Assembly: GCA_964245425.1 (NCBI GenBank)
Contig: CAXTMV010000335.1
Location: forward strand, 1 to 5,303
Length of the DNA: 5,303 bases
Origin: JACMLD01 sp964245425
Lineage (GTDB): Bacteria; Bacteroidota; Bacteroidia; Chitinophagales; Chitinophagaceae
Direction of reading: 5' to 3'
Positions within the stretch are counted from its first letter, which is position 1. Every line of letters begins with the position of its first letter. A program made the translations under genes and the position numbers. The notes under the pieces were generated by a model, which was given only the letters and a program-made list of their open reading frames with translations, had not been told where the DNA came from and did no database searches. Shown here in pieces: positions 1-5,303 of the stretch.

Positions 1-62
1 ATTCATATATGTATCAGGCACGATATTTTCACGTTATAGAATCTGAAATCAAAATCCTGTAG
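1..62 (+). CDS. Possible C-terminal tail of an upstream gene (partial)
   Basis: The third forward frame is open from the window edge to a TAG stop at 60-62 and would end in ...YQARYFHVIESEIKIL. The other two forward frames hit stops at 37-39 and 44-46. The composition is protein-like, and the stop lies one base before the ATG at 64, the tight spacing typical of co-transcribed, translationally coupled genes. Only about 19 residues are visible, so chance openness is a real alternative. No function can be assigned. Confidence 0.28.
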   Translation, partial: SYMYQARYFHVIESEIKIL

Positions 63-63
63 T

Positions 64-327
64 ATGAAATCATTTATGAGATCGATAGAAATCAATTTCC
101 GTTATTGGGGTGATACGGTAAAAGCCAATATATTCCAGGAAGAAGATTATCGTGGTGTTATTTATCCCATCAAATTGAACGGTTATTATTTTTTTACGAT
201 ACATTATACAGAAAAGAACGAATGGATGGTTATGAAGGAAAGAGACGGCATTACACCCGCTATTGACAAGGAATTATTGAATCGTATTTTGAAGCCACTT
301 GAAACAAAACTGAATTACGCCGCTTAA
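64..327 (+). CDS. Small hypothetical protein, 87 residues
   Basis: I do not recognise this protein. It is short, with no signal peptide, membrane segment or cysteines. The first two thirds read as alternating beta strands rich in aromatic residues (FRYW near 12-15, then NGYYFFTIHY near 39-48, then NEWMVM near 52-57). The last third is a likely helix (about 67-85, KELLNRILKPLETKL). A strand-rich core with an NG turn, an aromatic strand, a Trp and a closing helix recalls small uncharacterised Bacteroidota proteins, but that is an impression from memory. The ATG at 64 is the first in frame; a second Met at residue 5 (position 76) is an alternative. There is no Shine-Dalgarno motif, as is normal in this phylum. 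The DNA is visibly more A/T-rich than the genes to the right. The gene may be coupled to an upstream one ending at 62, and it is followed by an intrinsic terminator. Confidence 0.6.
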   Translation: MKSFMRSIEINFRYWGDTVKANIFQEEDYRGVIYPIKLNGYYFFTIHYTEKNEWMVMKERDGITPAIDKELLNRILKPLETKLNYAA

Positions 328-351
328 AATTTTCCATTAATAGTTTTATCA

Positions 352-399
352 CGGCAAAGAGGCAGAAGCATCGCGCTTTTATCTTTTTGCCGATTTTTT
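352..399 (+). terminator. Rho-independent terminator after the small gene
   Basis: Positions 352-369 pair with 375-392 around a 5-base loop (370-374). Seventeen of 18 positions pair, three of them as G-T wobbles, with one mismatch (363/381). The base of the stem is CGGCAAA/TTTGCCG. The stem is followed by A and then six T (394-399). It lies 25 bases after the stop of the small gene and before the next promoter, so it should end the upstream transcript. Confidence 0.78.
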
Positions 400-440
400 A
401 TGCCCGGTAACTGCCTGTTTATCAAAAGCCAGGTCCTGTC

Positions 441-470
441 TTGCCTGAAGCAGGAAAGCCCTTATTTTTG
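441..470 (+). promoter_or_regulatory. Bacteroidota-type promoter for the FAD/Fe-S oxidoreductase
   Basis: The -7 element TATTTTTG (463-470) matches the Bacteroidota sigma factor consensus TAnnTTTG exactly. A TTG at 441-443 lies 19 bases upstream, the expected place for the -33 element. Transcription would start near 476-478, leaving a leader of roughly 20 bases before the ATG at 499. An imperfect dyad overlaps the -33 element: TTgCCTGaagCAGGaAA, 441-457. It could be an operator, but the arms are short. Confidence 0.62.
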
Positions 471-498
471 CATCCATTGTAATTAAATTGCCGGATTC

Positions 499-3420
499 AT
501 GGTTGCATTAAAAGAGTTAGCTGCACAGCTGGAAGGAGAATTGTATGATGATGCCACCATGCGCACCCTGTATGCAACCGATGCATCCGCCTACCGTGAA
601 ATGCCCTTGGCCGTGGCCCTGCCCAAATCGGTGCAGGATCTTCGCACGCTTATCGATTTCGCACACCGGCAACAAACATCCCTGATTCCCCGAACAGCAG
701 GTACTTCATTGGCCGGCCAGGTGGTAGGCAAAGGCATTGTAGTAGATGTTTCCAAATACTTTACCGGCATACTGGAGCTCAATACAACAGAGAACTGGGT
801 ACGCGTACAGCCGGGCGTTATAAGAGACGAACTGAATATGTTCCTTAAACCCCACGGGCTTTTTTTTGGGCCCGAAACGTCTACTGCCAACCGCGCCATG
901 ATTGGTGGAATGGTGGGCAATAACTCCTGCGGCTCCAATTCCGTAGTGTACCGAAGCACACGCGAGCACCTGCTGGAAATAAAAGCCCTGCTAAGCGATG
1001 GTTCAGCAGCCGAATTCAAGTCTATTGGCCTGGATGCTTTTCATGAAAAATGCGATGGTGATACGCTTGAAGCAGCCATCTATAAAAAGGTACGCAGCCT
1101 CTTGAGCAATTATGACAACCAGCAGGAAATCAGGCAGCAGTTTCCCAAAAAAACTGTTGAACGCCGGAATACGGGTTACGCGGTTGATATCCTGCTGGAA
1201 ACAGCTCCCTTTACGGCCGGGGAGCCGGACTTTAATTTCTGTAAACTCATTGCCGGTTCGGAGGGAACCCTGGCATTTATCACTGAAATAAAATTAAACC
1301 TGGTGCCGCTGCCGCCCAAAGAAACCGGCCTGCTTTGTATCCATTTCAATAGTGTTGACGAAGCCCTGCGGGCCAACCTGGTGGCATTGCCCTACCGGCC
1401 AAGTGCCAGTGAACTGATTGACCATTATATACTGGAATGTACCAAGGAAAACAAGGAGCAGCTTAAAAACCGCTTTTTTGTGCAGGGAGACCCGGGCGCC
1501 ATACTGGTCATTGAATTTGCAAGAGAAAATCGCTATGAAATTGCCGCCATCGCGCAACAGGTAGAGACTGATATGCGCCAGGCAGGCCTGGGTTATCATT
1601 TTCCTTTATTGTTTGGAGAAGACAGCAAAAAAATATGGACACTTCGCAAGGCCGGCCTTGGCTTATTAAGTAACCTGCCGGGCGATGGCAAAGCGGTGCC
1701 GGTTATTGAGGATACCGCGGTAGACGTGCAGGACCTGCCCGCCTACATCCGCGATTTCAACGAGATATTAAAAAAATACCAGTTGTATTCAGTGCATTAT
1801 GCGCATGCGGGTTCGGGTGAGATCCACCTGCGGCCCATTATCAACCTCAAAACCGAAGAAGGCAACCGGCTTTTCCGGGTCATTGCAGAAGAGATTGCTA
1901 CCCTCGTAAAAAAATACAATGGATCGCTGAGCGGCGAACATGGCGACGGTAGGCTGCGCGGCGAGTTCATTAAGCAAATGGTGGGAGAAAAAAACTACGG
2001 CCTGCTGAAAGAAATAAAACTGGCCTGGGACCCTGCAAATATTTTTAACCCGAATAAAATTGTGGATACGCCGCCCATGAACAGCATGCTGCGCTATACC
2101 CCGGGCCAGCAAACACCGGCGTTCAACACGGTCTTTCGTTTTTACAACCAGGACATACTCCAGCATGCGGAACAATGCAACGGTTCGGGCGATTGCCGGA
2201 AAACACATTTGTCGGGCGGCACCATGTGCCCTTCTTTTATGGCCACCCGCAATGAAAAAGATACCACCCGTGCAAGGGCCAATATCCTGCGGGAATTCCT
2301 GACCCGCTCAGATAAGATGAACCGCTTTAACCACCAGGAGATTTATGATGTAATGGACCTCTGCCTGAGCTGCAAAGGCTGCAAGTCCGAATGTCCGTCT
2401 AATGTAGATGTAGCTAAACTGAAAGCAGAATTCCTGCAACAATATTACGATGTCAACGGCGTACCCTTTCGCTCAAAACTGATTGCTAATTTCAGCGCTT
2501 CTGCCCGCTTGGGAGCCTTGTTACCCCGTGTCTATAATTTTATGGTGACCAATAAAACCATCAGCGGCGCCATCAAGCAGCTGTCTGGTTTTGCGCCCGC
2601 CAGGTCGATGCCCACCCTGCATAGCACCACCTTACTGCACTGGTATAAAAAAAGGGCTCCGCAACAACACGGCGCAACTTTTTTAAAAAAAGTATATCTT
2701 TTCTGCGACGAGTTTACCAACTATAATGATACGGAAACCGGCATAAACGCTATCCTGTTACTGGAGCAGCTGGGCTACCAGGTAATTATTCCCGAGCATA
2801 TAGAGAGCGGCCGGGCCTGGTTGTCGAAGGGACTGTTGCGCAAAGCAAAAGCAATTGCCAATAAGAATATTGCCCTGCTGCACCCGCTGGTGAATGAATC
2901 GGCACCATTGATTGGCATAGAGCCTTCGGCTATTCTGACGTTTAGGGACGAATACATTGACCTGGCCCATGATGACCAGCTGGCAGCGGCCAGGGAATTG
3001 TCGGCCCATGTATTTTTAATCGACGAATTTATTGCGGCAGAAATAAAAAAAGGAAATATTACAGCGGACTCCTTCACCCAGGAAGAAAGAAAGATAGTTT
3101 TGCACGGGCATTGCCAGCAAAAAGCATTGTCTACTGTAGCGGCATCGGTGGCGGTATTATCGTTGCCACAGCAGTATACGGTTGAAACCATTCCTTCCGG
3201 TTGCTGCGGAATGGCCGGCTCATTCGGGTACGAAAAAGAGCATTATGATTTATCTATGAAGATTGGCGACCTGGTATTGTTTCCTGCTGTACAAAAACAG
3301 GCGCCGGATACCATTGTTGCTGCACCCGGCACCAGTTGCCGGCACCAGATAAAAGATGGCACCGGCAAAAAAGCATTGCACCCTGTAACGGTTTTGTACG
3401 AAGCCCTGAAAAAAAAGTAA
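499..3420 (+). CDS. FAD- and Fe-S-binding D-2-hydroxyacid dehydrogenase, YdiJ/GlcD-GlpC fusion type
   Basis: This enzyme probably oxidises a D-2-hydroxyacid (D-lactate or D-2-hydroxyglutarate type) to the 2-oxoacid, passing electrons from FAD through Fe-S clusters to a respiratory acceptor. Residues 35-270 form the FAD_binding_4 part: the pyrophosphate loop RTAGTSLAG (65-73), IGGMVGNNSCGSNS (135-148) and AGSEGTLAFITE (252-263). Residues 274-523 form the FAD-oxidase C domain. H436 and H443 (HAGSGEIH) with E480 and H481 (SGEHGDG) match the metal site and catalytic base known in D-2-hydroxyglutarate dehydrogenases; R383 is a likely carboxylate contact. Ferredoxin-type motifs follow: C560, C566 and C577-P, then C622-x2-C625-x2-C628-x3-C632-P. 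The C-terminal CCG domain has HC (871-872), CCG (902-904) and C947. An N-terminal CCG-like repeat (about 731-790) has lost its cysteine pair (ESGR at 769-772). The length of 973 is near that of YdiJ (about 1018). There is no membrane segment or signal, so it is cytoplasmic or peripheral. The ATG at 499 fits the promoter at 441-470. The exact substrate is uncertain. Confidence 0.93.
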   Translation: MVALKELAAQLEGELYDDATMRTLYATDASAYREMPLAVALPKSVQDLRTLIDFAHRQQTSLIPRTAGTSLAGQVVGKGIVVDVSKYFTGILELNTTENWVRVQPGVIRDELNMFLKPHGLFFGPETSTANRAMIGGMVGNNSCGSNSVVYRSTREHLLEIKALLSDGSAAEFKSIGLDAFHEKCDGDTLEAAIYKKVRSLLSNYDNQQEIRQQFPKKTVERRNTGYAVDILLETAPFTAGEPDFNFCKLIAGSEGTLAFITEIKLNLVPLPPKETGLLCIHFNSVDEALRANLVALPYRPSASELIDHYILECTKENKEQLKNRFFVQGDPGAILVIEFARENRYEIAAIAQQVETDMRQAGLGYHFPLLFGEDSKKIWTLRKAGLGLLSNLPGDGKAVPVIEDTAVDVQDLPAYIRDFNEILKKYQLYSVHYAHAGSGEIHLRPIINLKTEEGNRLFRVIAEEIATLVKKYNGSLSGEHGDGRLRGEFIKQMVGEKNYGLLKEIKLAWDPANIFNPNKIVDTPPMNSMLRYTPGQQTPAFNTVFRFYNQDILQHAEQCNGSGDCRKTHLSGGTMCPSFMATRNEKDTTRARANILREFLTRSDKMNRFNHQEIYDVMDLCLSCKGCKSECPSNVDVAKLKAEFLQQYYDVNGVPFRSKLIANFSASARLGALLPRVYNFMVTNKTISGAIKQLSGFAPARSMPTLHSTTLLHWYKKRAPQQHGATFLKKVYLFCDEFTNYNDTETGINAILLLEQLGYQVIIPEHIESGRAWLSKGLLRKAKAIANKNIALLHPLVNESAPLIGIEPSAILTFRDEYIDLAHDDQLAAARELSAHVFLIDEFIAAEIKKGNITADSFTQEERKIVLHGHCQQKALSTVAASVAVLSLPQQYTVETIPSGCCGMAGSFGYEKEHYDLSMKIGDLVLFPAVQKQAPDTIVAAPGTSCRHQIKDGTGKKALHPVTVLYEALKKK

Positions 3421-3537
3421 TACGTTTTAAGTCATAAATAGCCAGTAACCGACCCCAATTTTAGCGGGAAAGACTATTATCGCCGGGGAAGAAGGCTGGG
3501 GTGAAGTTCCGGGTATTAACACTAAAAAAAATTGAAT

Positions 3538-4227
3538 ATGAAAACATTTATCATAACCGGAGCCAATGGTAATCTGGGTACCGCCTGCGTAGAGAAATTT
3601 TTAGCCGATGGCCACCGGGTTATTGCCGTTGATGGGCACGACAACCACCTCTCCTTTGCAGCTGGCAACCCCAACTATGTTTTTGCCGCCGTAAATCTTA
3701 CTGATGAAGAAGCGGCCGCTTCCTTTATCGCTGGCCTAATCAAAAAATATGAAAAACTGGAAGGCGCTTTATTGTTGGTGGGCGGTTTTGCCGCGGGTGA
3801 TATAGCCACCACATCGGGCACCGATATTCATAAAATGTTTACCCTTAATTTTGAAACAGCTTATTTTATAGCGAGACCTTTGTTGGCCCACCTGCAGCAA
3901 AACAATTATGGCAGGCTTGTTTTTATTGGCGCCCGGCCTGCCCTGCAGGCTGCACAGGGCAAAGATCTGATGGCGTATGCATTAACCAAATCGCTGCTGT
4001 TTAAACTGGCCGAATTCATCAATGAAACCTGCAAAGGCAAAAACATTACAGCTTCCGTTATTGTACCCAGCACCATTGATACAGCGCTTAACCGCCAGAG
4101 CATGCCCGATGCTAACCCCGACAACTGGGTTACCCCGGCGGCCCTGGCAGCAACCATGGCCTTTGTGGTATCGGAGAACGGTAACGCAGTAAGGGAATCC
4201 GTCCTGAAAGTATATAACAACGCGTAA
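3538..4227 (+). CDS. Short-chain dehydrogenase, dihydropteridine reductase-like
   Basis: This is a cytoplasmic NAD(P)H-dependent SDR of 229 residues. The Rossmann motif TGANGNLG is at 7-14. D32 at the end of strand two (VIAVDGHDN) favours NADH over NADPH. The catalytic pair is Y147 and K151 (YALTK). No serine stands at the usual place before the Tyr; GARPAL (131-136) is there instead. Residues 80-84 (LVGGF) and especially 175-198 (VPSTIDTALNRQSMPDAN..NW) resemble my recollection of mammalian quinonoid dihydropteridine reductase (LPVTLDTPMNRKSMPEAD..SW), which also has Ala at the Ser position. I infer reduction of a dihydropterin or a similar quinonoid substrate; no pterin-dependent hydroxylase gene is in the window to support it. 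I chose the ATG at 3538, preceded by an A-rich leader, over an in-frame TTG at 3532 that would add two residues. The gene follows the FAD/Fe-S enzyme by 117 bases with no clear terminator or promoter between, so read-through is plausible. It could instead be a generic SDR. Confidence 0.88.
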   Translation: MKTFIITGANGNLGTACVEKFLADGHRVIAVDGHDNHLSFAAGNPNYVFAAVNLTDEEAAASFIAGLIKKYEKLEGALLLVGGFAAGDIATTSGTDIHKMFTLNFETAYFIARPLLAHLQQNNYGRLVFIGARPALQAAQGKDLMAYALTKSLLFKLAEFINETCKGKNITASVIVPSTIDTALNRQSMPDANPDNWVTPAALAATMAFVVSENGNAVRESVLKVYNNA

Positions 4228-4303
4228 GAAGCGGCGGGCTATGAGCTTCCGGCGATAAGCCTATTCCTTCGCTCTTCTACAACGAACAGCTGATAGCGAT
4301 TTG

Positions 4304-4906
4304 CTACCCAACTGCCAAACCTGCAAAACGATTTTCGATCTTTCCCAGCCATTTCCTGCGTTTGGTATCAGACACAAATTTTACCATATTAAGGCTGATC
4401 CATTTATTGTGGCGGTAGCCTGTTTTCCAGAACGTGCCGGTAAAGAGTGCTTTTTTTAGCGCATTGCCAAACAGCAGGCGGTACATCAATGAAGGCGTGT
4501 TCATAGTGGTGATCACCGTTATACCGTTTACCTGCTGCATTTTTTTTGCCATCCGCGGAAAACGGCCACTCCGGTCATTCTCATAAAAAACGCCGGGAAA
4601 AATAACCTTGTCGATAAAACCCTTTGTCATGGCCGGCATCAGCTCCCACCAAACCGGGAAAATAAAGACCAGGTGATCAGCGGTACTCATGCGCTGTTGA
4701 TACTCGATTACTTTTGGATCCACTGCCTGGCTGTTTAAAAAACCGCTCAGATCAGCGGCTGTCATAACCGGGTTAAACCCTTCCCTGTCCAGGTGTATGA
4801 TATCTACGGTATGACCGCCCTGTTCTGCACCTGCTTTTACAGCGGCCAGTATGGCGTGGCAATAACTGCCTTCGTAAGGATGATTGAAGATGATGACAAA
4901 TTTCAT
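4304..4906 (-). CDS. NAD(P)H-dependent oxidoreductase, flavodoxin-like (NQO/YwrO/KefF type)
   Basis: This is a soluble flavoprotein of 200 residues, a usual length for the Flavodoxin_2 family, which reduces quinones or other electrophiles by two-electron transfer using a bound flavin. The first strand and phosphate loop are KFVIIFNHPYEGSYCHAIL (2-20). The diagnostic segment is FPVWWELMPAMTKGFID (83-99), continuing to KVIFPGVFYE (100-109), where the flavin ring and partner subunit normally sit. GITVITTMNTP (128-138) is a further strand. LFGNALKKALFTGTFW (145-160) resembles the family's C-terminal helix. The frame continues upstream to an ATG ending at 4999, adding 31 residues, but the family N-terminus begins at the ATG at 4906-4904. 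The extension covers an inverted repeat and reads unlike the family, so I take 4906. The gene converges with the SDR across 76 bases with no clear terminator. A Crp/Fnr-type regulator gene lies 102 bases upstream on the same strand and may control it. Confidence 0.92.
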   Translation of the reverse strand: MKFVIIFNHPYEGSYCHAILAAVKAGAEQGGHTVDIIHLDREGFNPVMTAADLSGFLNSQAVDPKVIEYQQRMSTADHLVFIFPVWWELMPAMTKGFIDKVIFPGVFYENDRSGRFPRMAKKMQQVNGITVITTMNTPSLMYRLLFGNALKKALFTGTFWKTGYRHNKWISLNMVKFVSDTKRRKWLGKIENRFAGLAVG

Positions 4907-4907
4907 A

Positions 4908-4930
4908 TGTGTTGATTTTTTTACAACACA
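4908..4930. promoter_or_regulatory. Perfect inverted repeat, candidate operator of the flavodoxin-fold gene
   Basis: TGTGTTG (4908-4914) and CAACACA (4924-4930) are exact reverse complements separated by a 9-base A/T-rich spacer. The repeat ends one base before the start codon of the minus-strand oxidoreductase. It could bind a dimeric regulator as DNA. As RNA it would form a short hairpin that masks the ribosome landing site. It overlaps the end of a weak -7-like element, which fits a repressor site. The outer TGTG...CACA resembles Crp half-sites, but the spacing is longer than the Crp consensus. Confidence 0.45.
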
Positions 4931-4936
4931 AAAATG
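4929..4936 (-). promoter_or_regulatory. Weak -7-like element before the flavodoxin-fold gene
   Basis: On the minus strand this reads CATTTTTG, one mismatch from TAnnTTTG. It would start transcription near 4922, leaving about 16 bases of leader. No TTG is found at the expected 19-21 base distance upstream, so the call is weak. The gene may instead be transcribed from a promoter in or before the regulator gene. Confidence 0.2.
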
Positions 4937-4958
4937 GATCTTGCCGGCCGGAGAAAAA

Positions 4959-4972
4959 TTAACAATTGTAAA
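4959..4972. repeat. Imperfect dyad centred on CAATTG
   Basis: TTaACAATTGTaAA is an 8-base perfect palindrome (ACAATTGT, 4962-4969) with two further matching bases on each side after one mismatch. It lies between the regulator and oxidoreductase genes, about 55 bases upstream of the latter's start, a plausible activator or repressor position. A GC-rich palindrome, CCGGCCGG, lies at 4944-4951. Short palindromes in A/T-rich DNA are common by chance. Confidence 0.25.
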
Positions 4973-5008
4973 GAAATGCGCTAGCCTGTTTTTCAACATC
5001 GTTTCTTA

Positions 5009-5303
5009 TCAACCATTCAAACGGCTCCTGATCCGGCTAAGTGAAACAGCTGTAATACCCAGGTAAGCGGCAATGTATTGAAGGGGCACCCTTTGCAGTA
5101 TATAAGGTCTTTCTTTGAGCAGGTTGGCATAACGTTCGGGCGGCGTGTCTTTCAGCAGTGAAAGAAACTGGTGCATATAACTGAATTGTCTTTCCAGGTT
5201 GATTTCTGTGAGGCGGGCTTTTATTTCCGGGCTGTCGGCCAGCACCCGGTCAAAATCAGTTTTGTGTATCCAGCGCAATGTGCAGGGCTCAATGGTTTCT
5301 ATA
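5009..5303 (-). CDS. Crp/Fnr-family transcriptional regulator, C-terminal part (partial)
   Basis: The frame stays open to the window edge, so the N-terminal cyclic-nucleotide-type sensor domain lies mostly outside. The visible 97 residues start inside the end of that beta-barrel (IETIEPCTLRWIHKTDFDRV). They continue through the long dimer helix (about 20-55; INLERQFSYMHQFLSLL) into a short DNA-binding part. The helix-turn-helix is near the C-terminus: VPLQYIAAYLGITAVSLSRI, with the YLGIT..SLSRIR pattern typical of Bacteroidota Crp/Fnr proteins, where it follows a segment like PPERYANLLKERPYILQRVP. No cysteine cluster of the Fnr Fe-S type is visible in this part. A TTG at 5278 could be mistaken for a start, but the homology-like sequence continues upstream of it. 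The gene sits just upstream of the flavodoxin-fold oxidoreductase on the same strand, a common pairing in which the regulator controls the enzyme. The ligand is unknown. Confidence 0.9.
   Translation of the reverse strand, partial: IETIEPCTLRWIHKTDFDRVLADSPEIKARLTEINLERQFSYMHQFLSLLKDTPPERYANLLKERPYILQRVPLQYIAAYLGITAVSLSRIRSRLNG

Noticed and set aside
16..50. Promoter for the small gene at 64 (TATTTTCA-like element)
   Set aside because: It has two mismatches to TAnnTTTG and no -33 partner can be seen, and the gene may be coupled to an upstream one.
591..3191. Several minus-strand open frames of 60-142 codons inside the FAD/Fe-S gene
   Set aside because: They are antisense shadows of a strongly supported 973-codon gene and show no family motifs.
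3326..3348. Direct repeat CCGGCACCAG twice, three bases apart
   Set aside because: It lies inside the conserved PGTSCRHQ coding segment and its copies are in different frames; this looks like codon-level coincidence.
3452..3502. ACCCCA/TGGGGT inverted repeat between the FAD/Fe-S gene and the SDR as a terminator
   Set aside because: The arms are only six bases with a 39-base loop and no following T-run, so it is not convincing as a terminator or operator.
3906..4220. Minus-strand open frame of 104 codons inside the SDR gene
   Set aside because: It is antisense to a recognisable SDR with its catalytic motif in frame, and carries no motif of its own.
4228..4303. Bidirectional terminator between the convergent SDR and flavodoxin-fold genes
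   Set aside because: Only short competing stems (such as GAAGC/GCTTC with a 12-base loop) are present and neither strand has a T-run.
4907..4999. 31-residue N-terminal extension of the flavodoxin-fold protein from an ATG ending at 4999
   Set aside because: The family N-terminus (KFVIIFNHP) begins at the internal Met; the extension would translate the operator-like repeat and has no family support.
4884..5066. Forward open frame of 60 codons across the regulator-oxidoreductase gap
   Set aside because: It overlaps the starts and ends of two well-supported minus-strand genes, has no recognisable content and crosses the inverted repeat.

Overview
The window looks like chromosomal DNA from a Bacteroidota bacterium, most likely Chitinophagaceae or a near relative. 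Three things point there: a clear TTG-N19-TAnnTTTG promoter, A/T-rich leaders without Shine-Dalgarno motifs before the start codons, and the style of the Crp/Fnr-type regulator and the fused FAD/Fe-S oxidoreductase. The placement rests on these patterns and not on a database match.

Left part (1-498): an A/T-rich stretch holds a possible C-terminal tail of an upstream gene (stop at 60-62). One base later comes a small unrecognised protein gene (64-327). A strong intrinsic terminator (352-399) closes that unit, and a Bacteroidota-type promoter (441-470) opens the next.

Centre (499-4227, + strand): a 973-residue oxidoreductase carries a GlcD-like FAD half, two ferredoxin-type 4Fe-4S motifs and a C-terminal cysteine-rich CCG domain. 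It has the architecture of E. coli YdiJ, a D-2-hydroxyacid dehydrogenase group. A 229-residue short-chain dehydrogenase follows after 117 bases. Its second half resembles animal dihydropteridine reductase more than ordinary bacterial SDRs. Both genes lie on one strand with no obvious terminator between them, so read-through is possible, but a shared pathway is not shown.

Right part (4228-5303, - strand): a 200-residue flavodoxin-fold NAD(P)H oxidoreductase converges on the SDR. Upstream of it is the C-terminal part of a Crp/Fnr-family regulator that runs off the window edge. The 102-base gap between these two genes holds a perfect 7-9-7 inverted repeat next to the oxidoreductase start and a second, weaker dyad. 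This looks like a small regulator-plus-redox-enzyme module.

No RNA genes, CRISPR arrays, insertion sequences or phage genes are visible. I see no clear new multi-gene system. The points most worth following are the dihydropteridine-reductase-like SDR and the operator-like repeat before the flavodoxin-fold gene.
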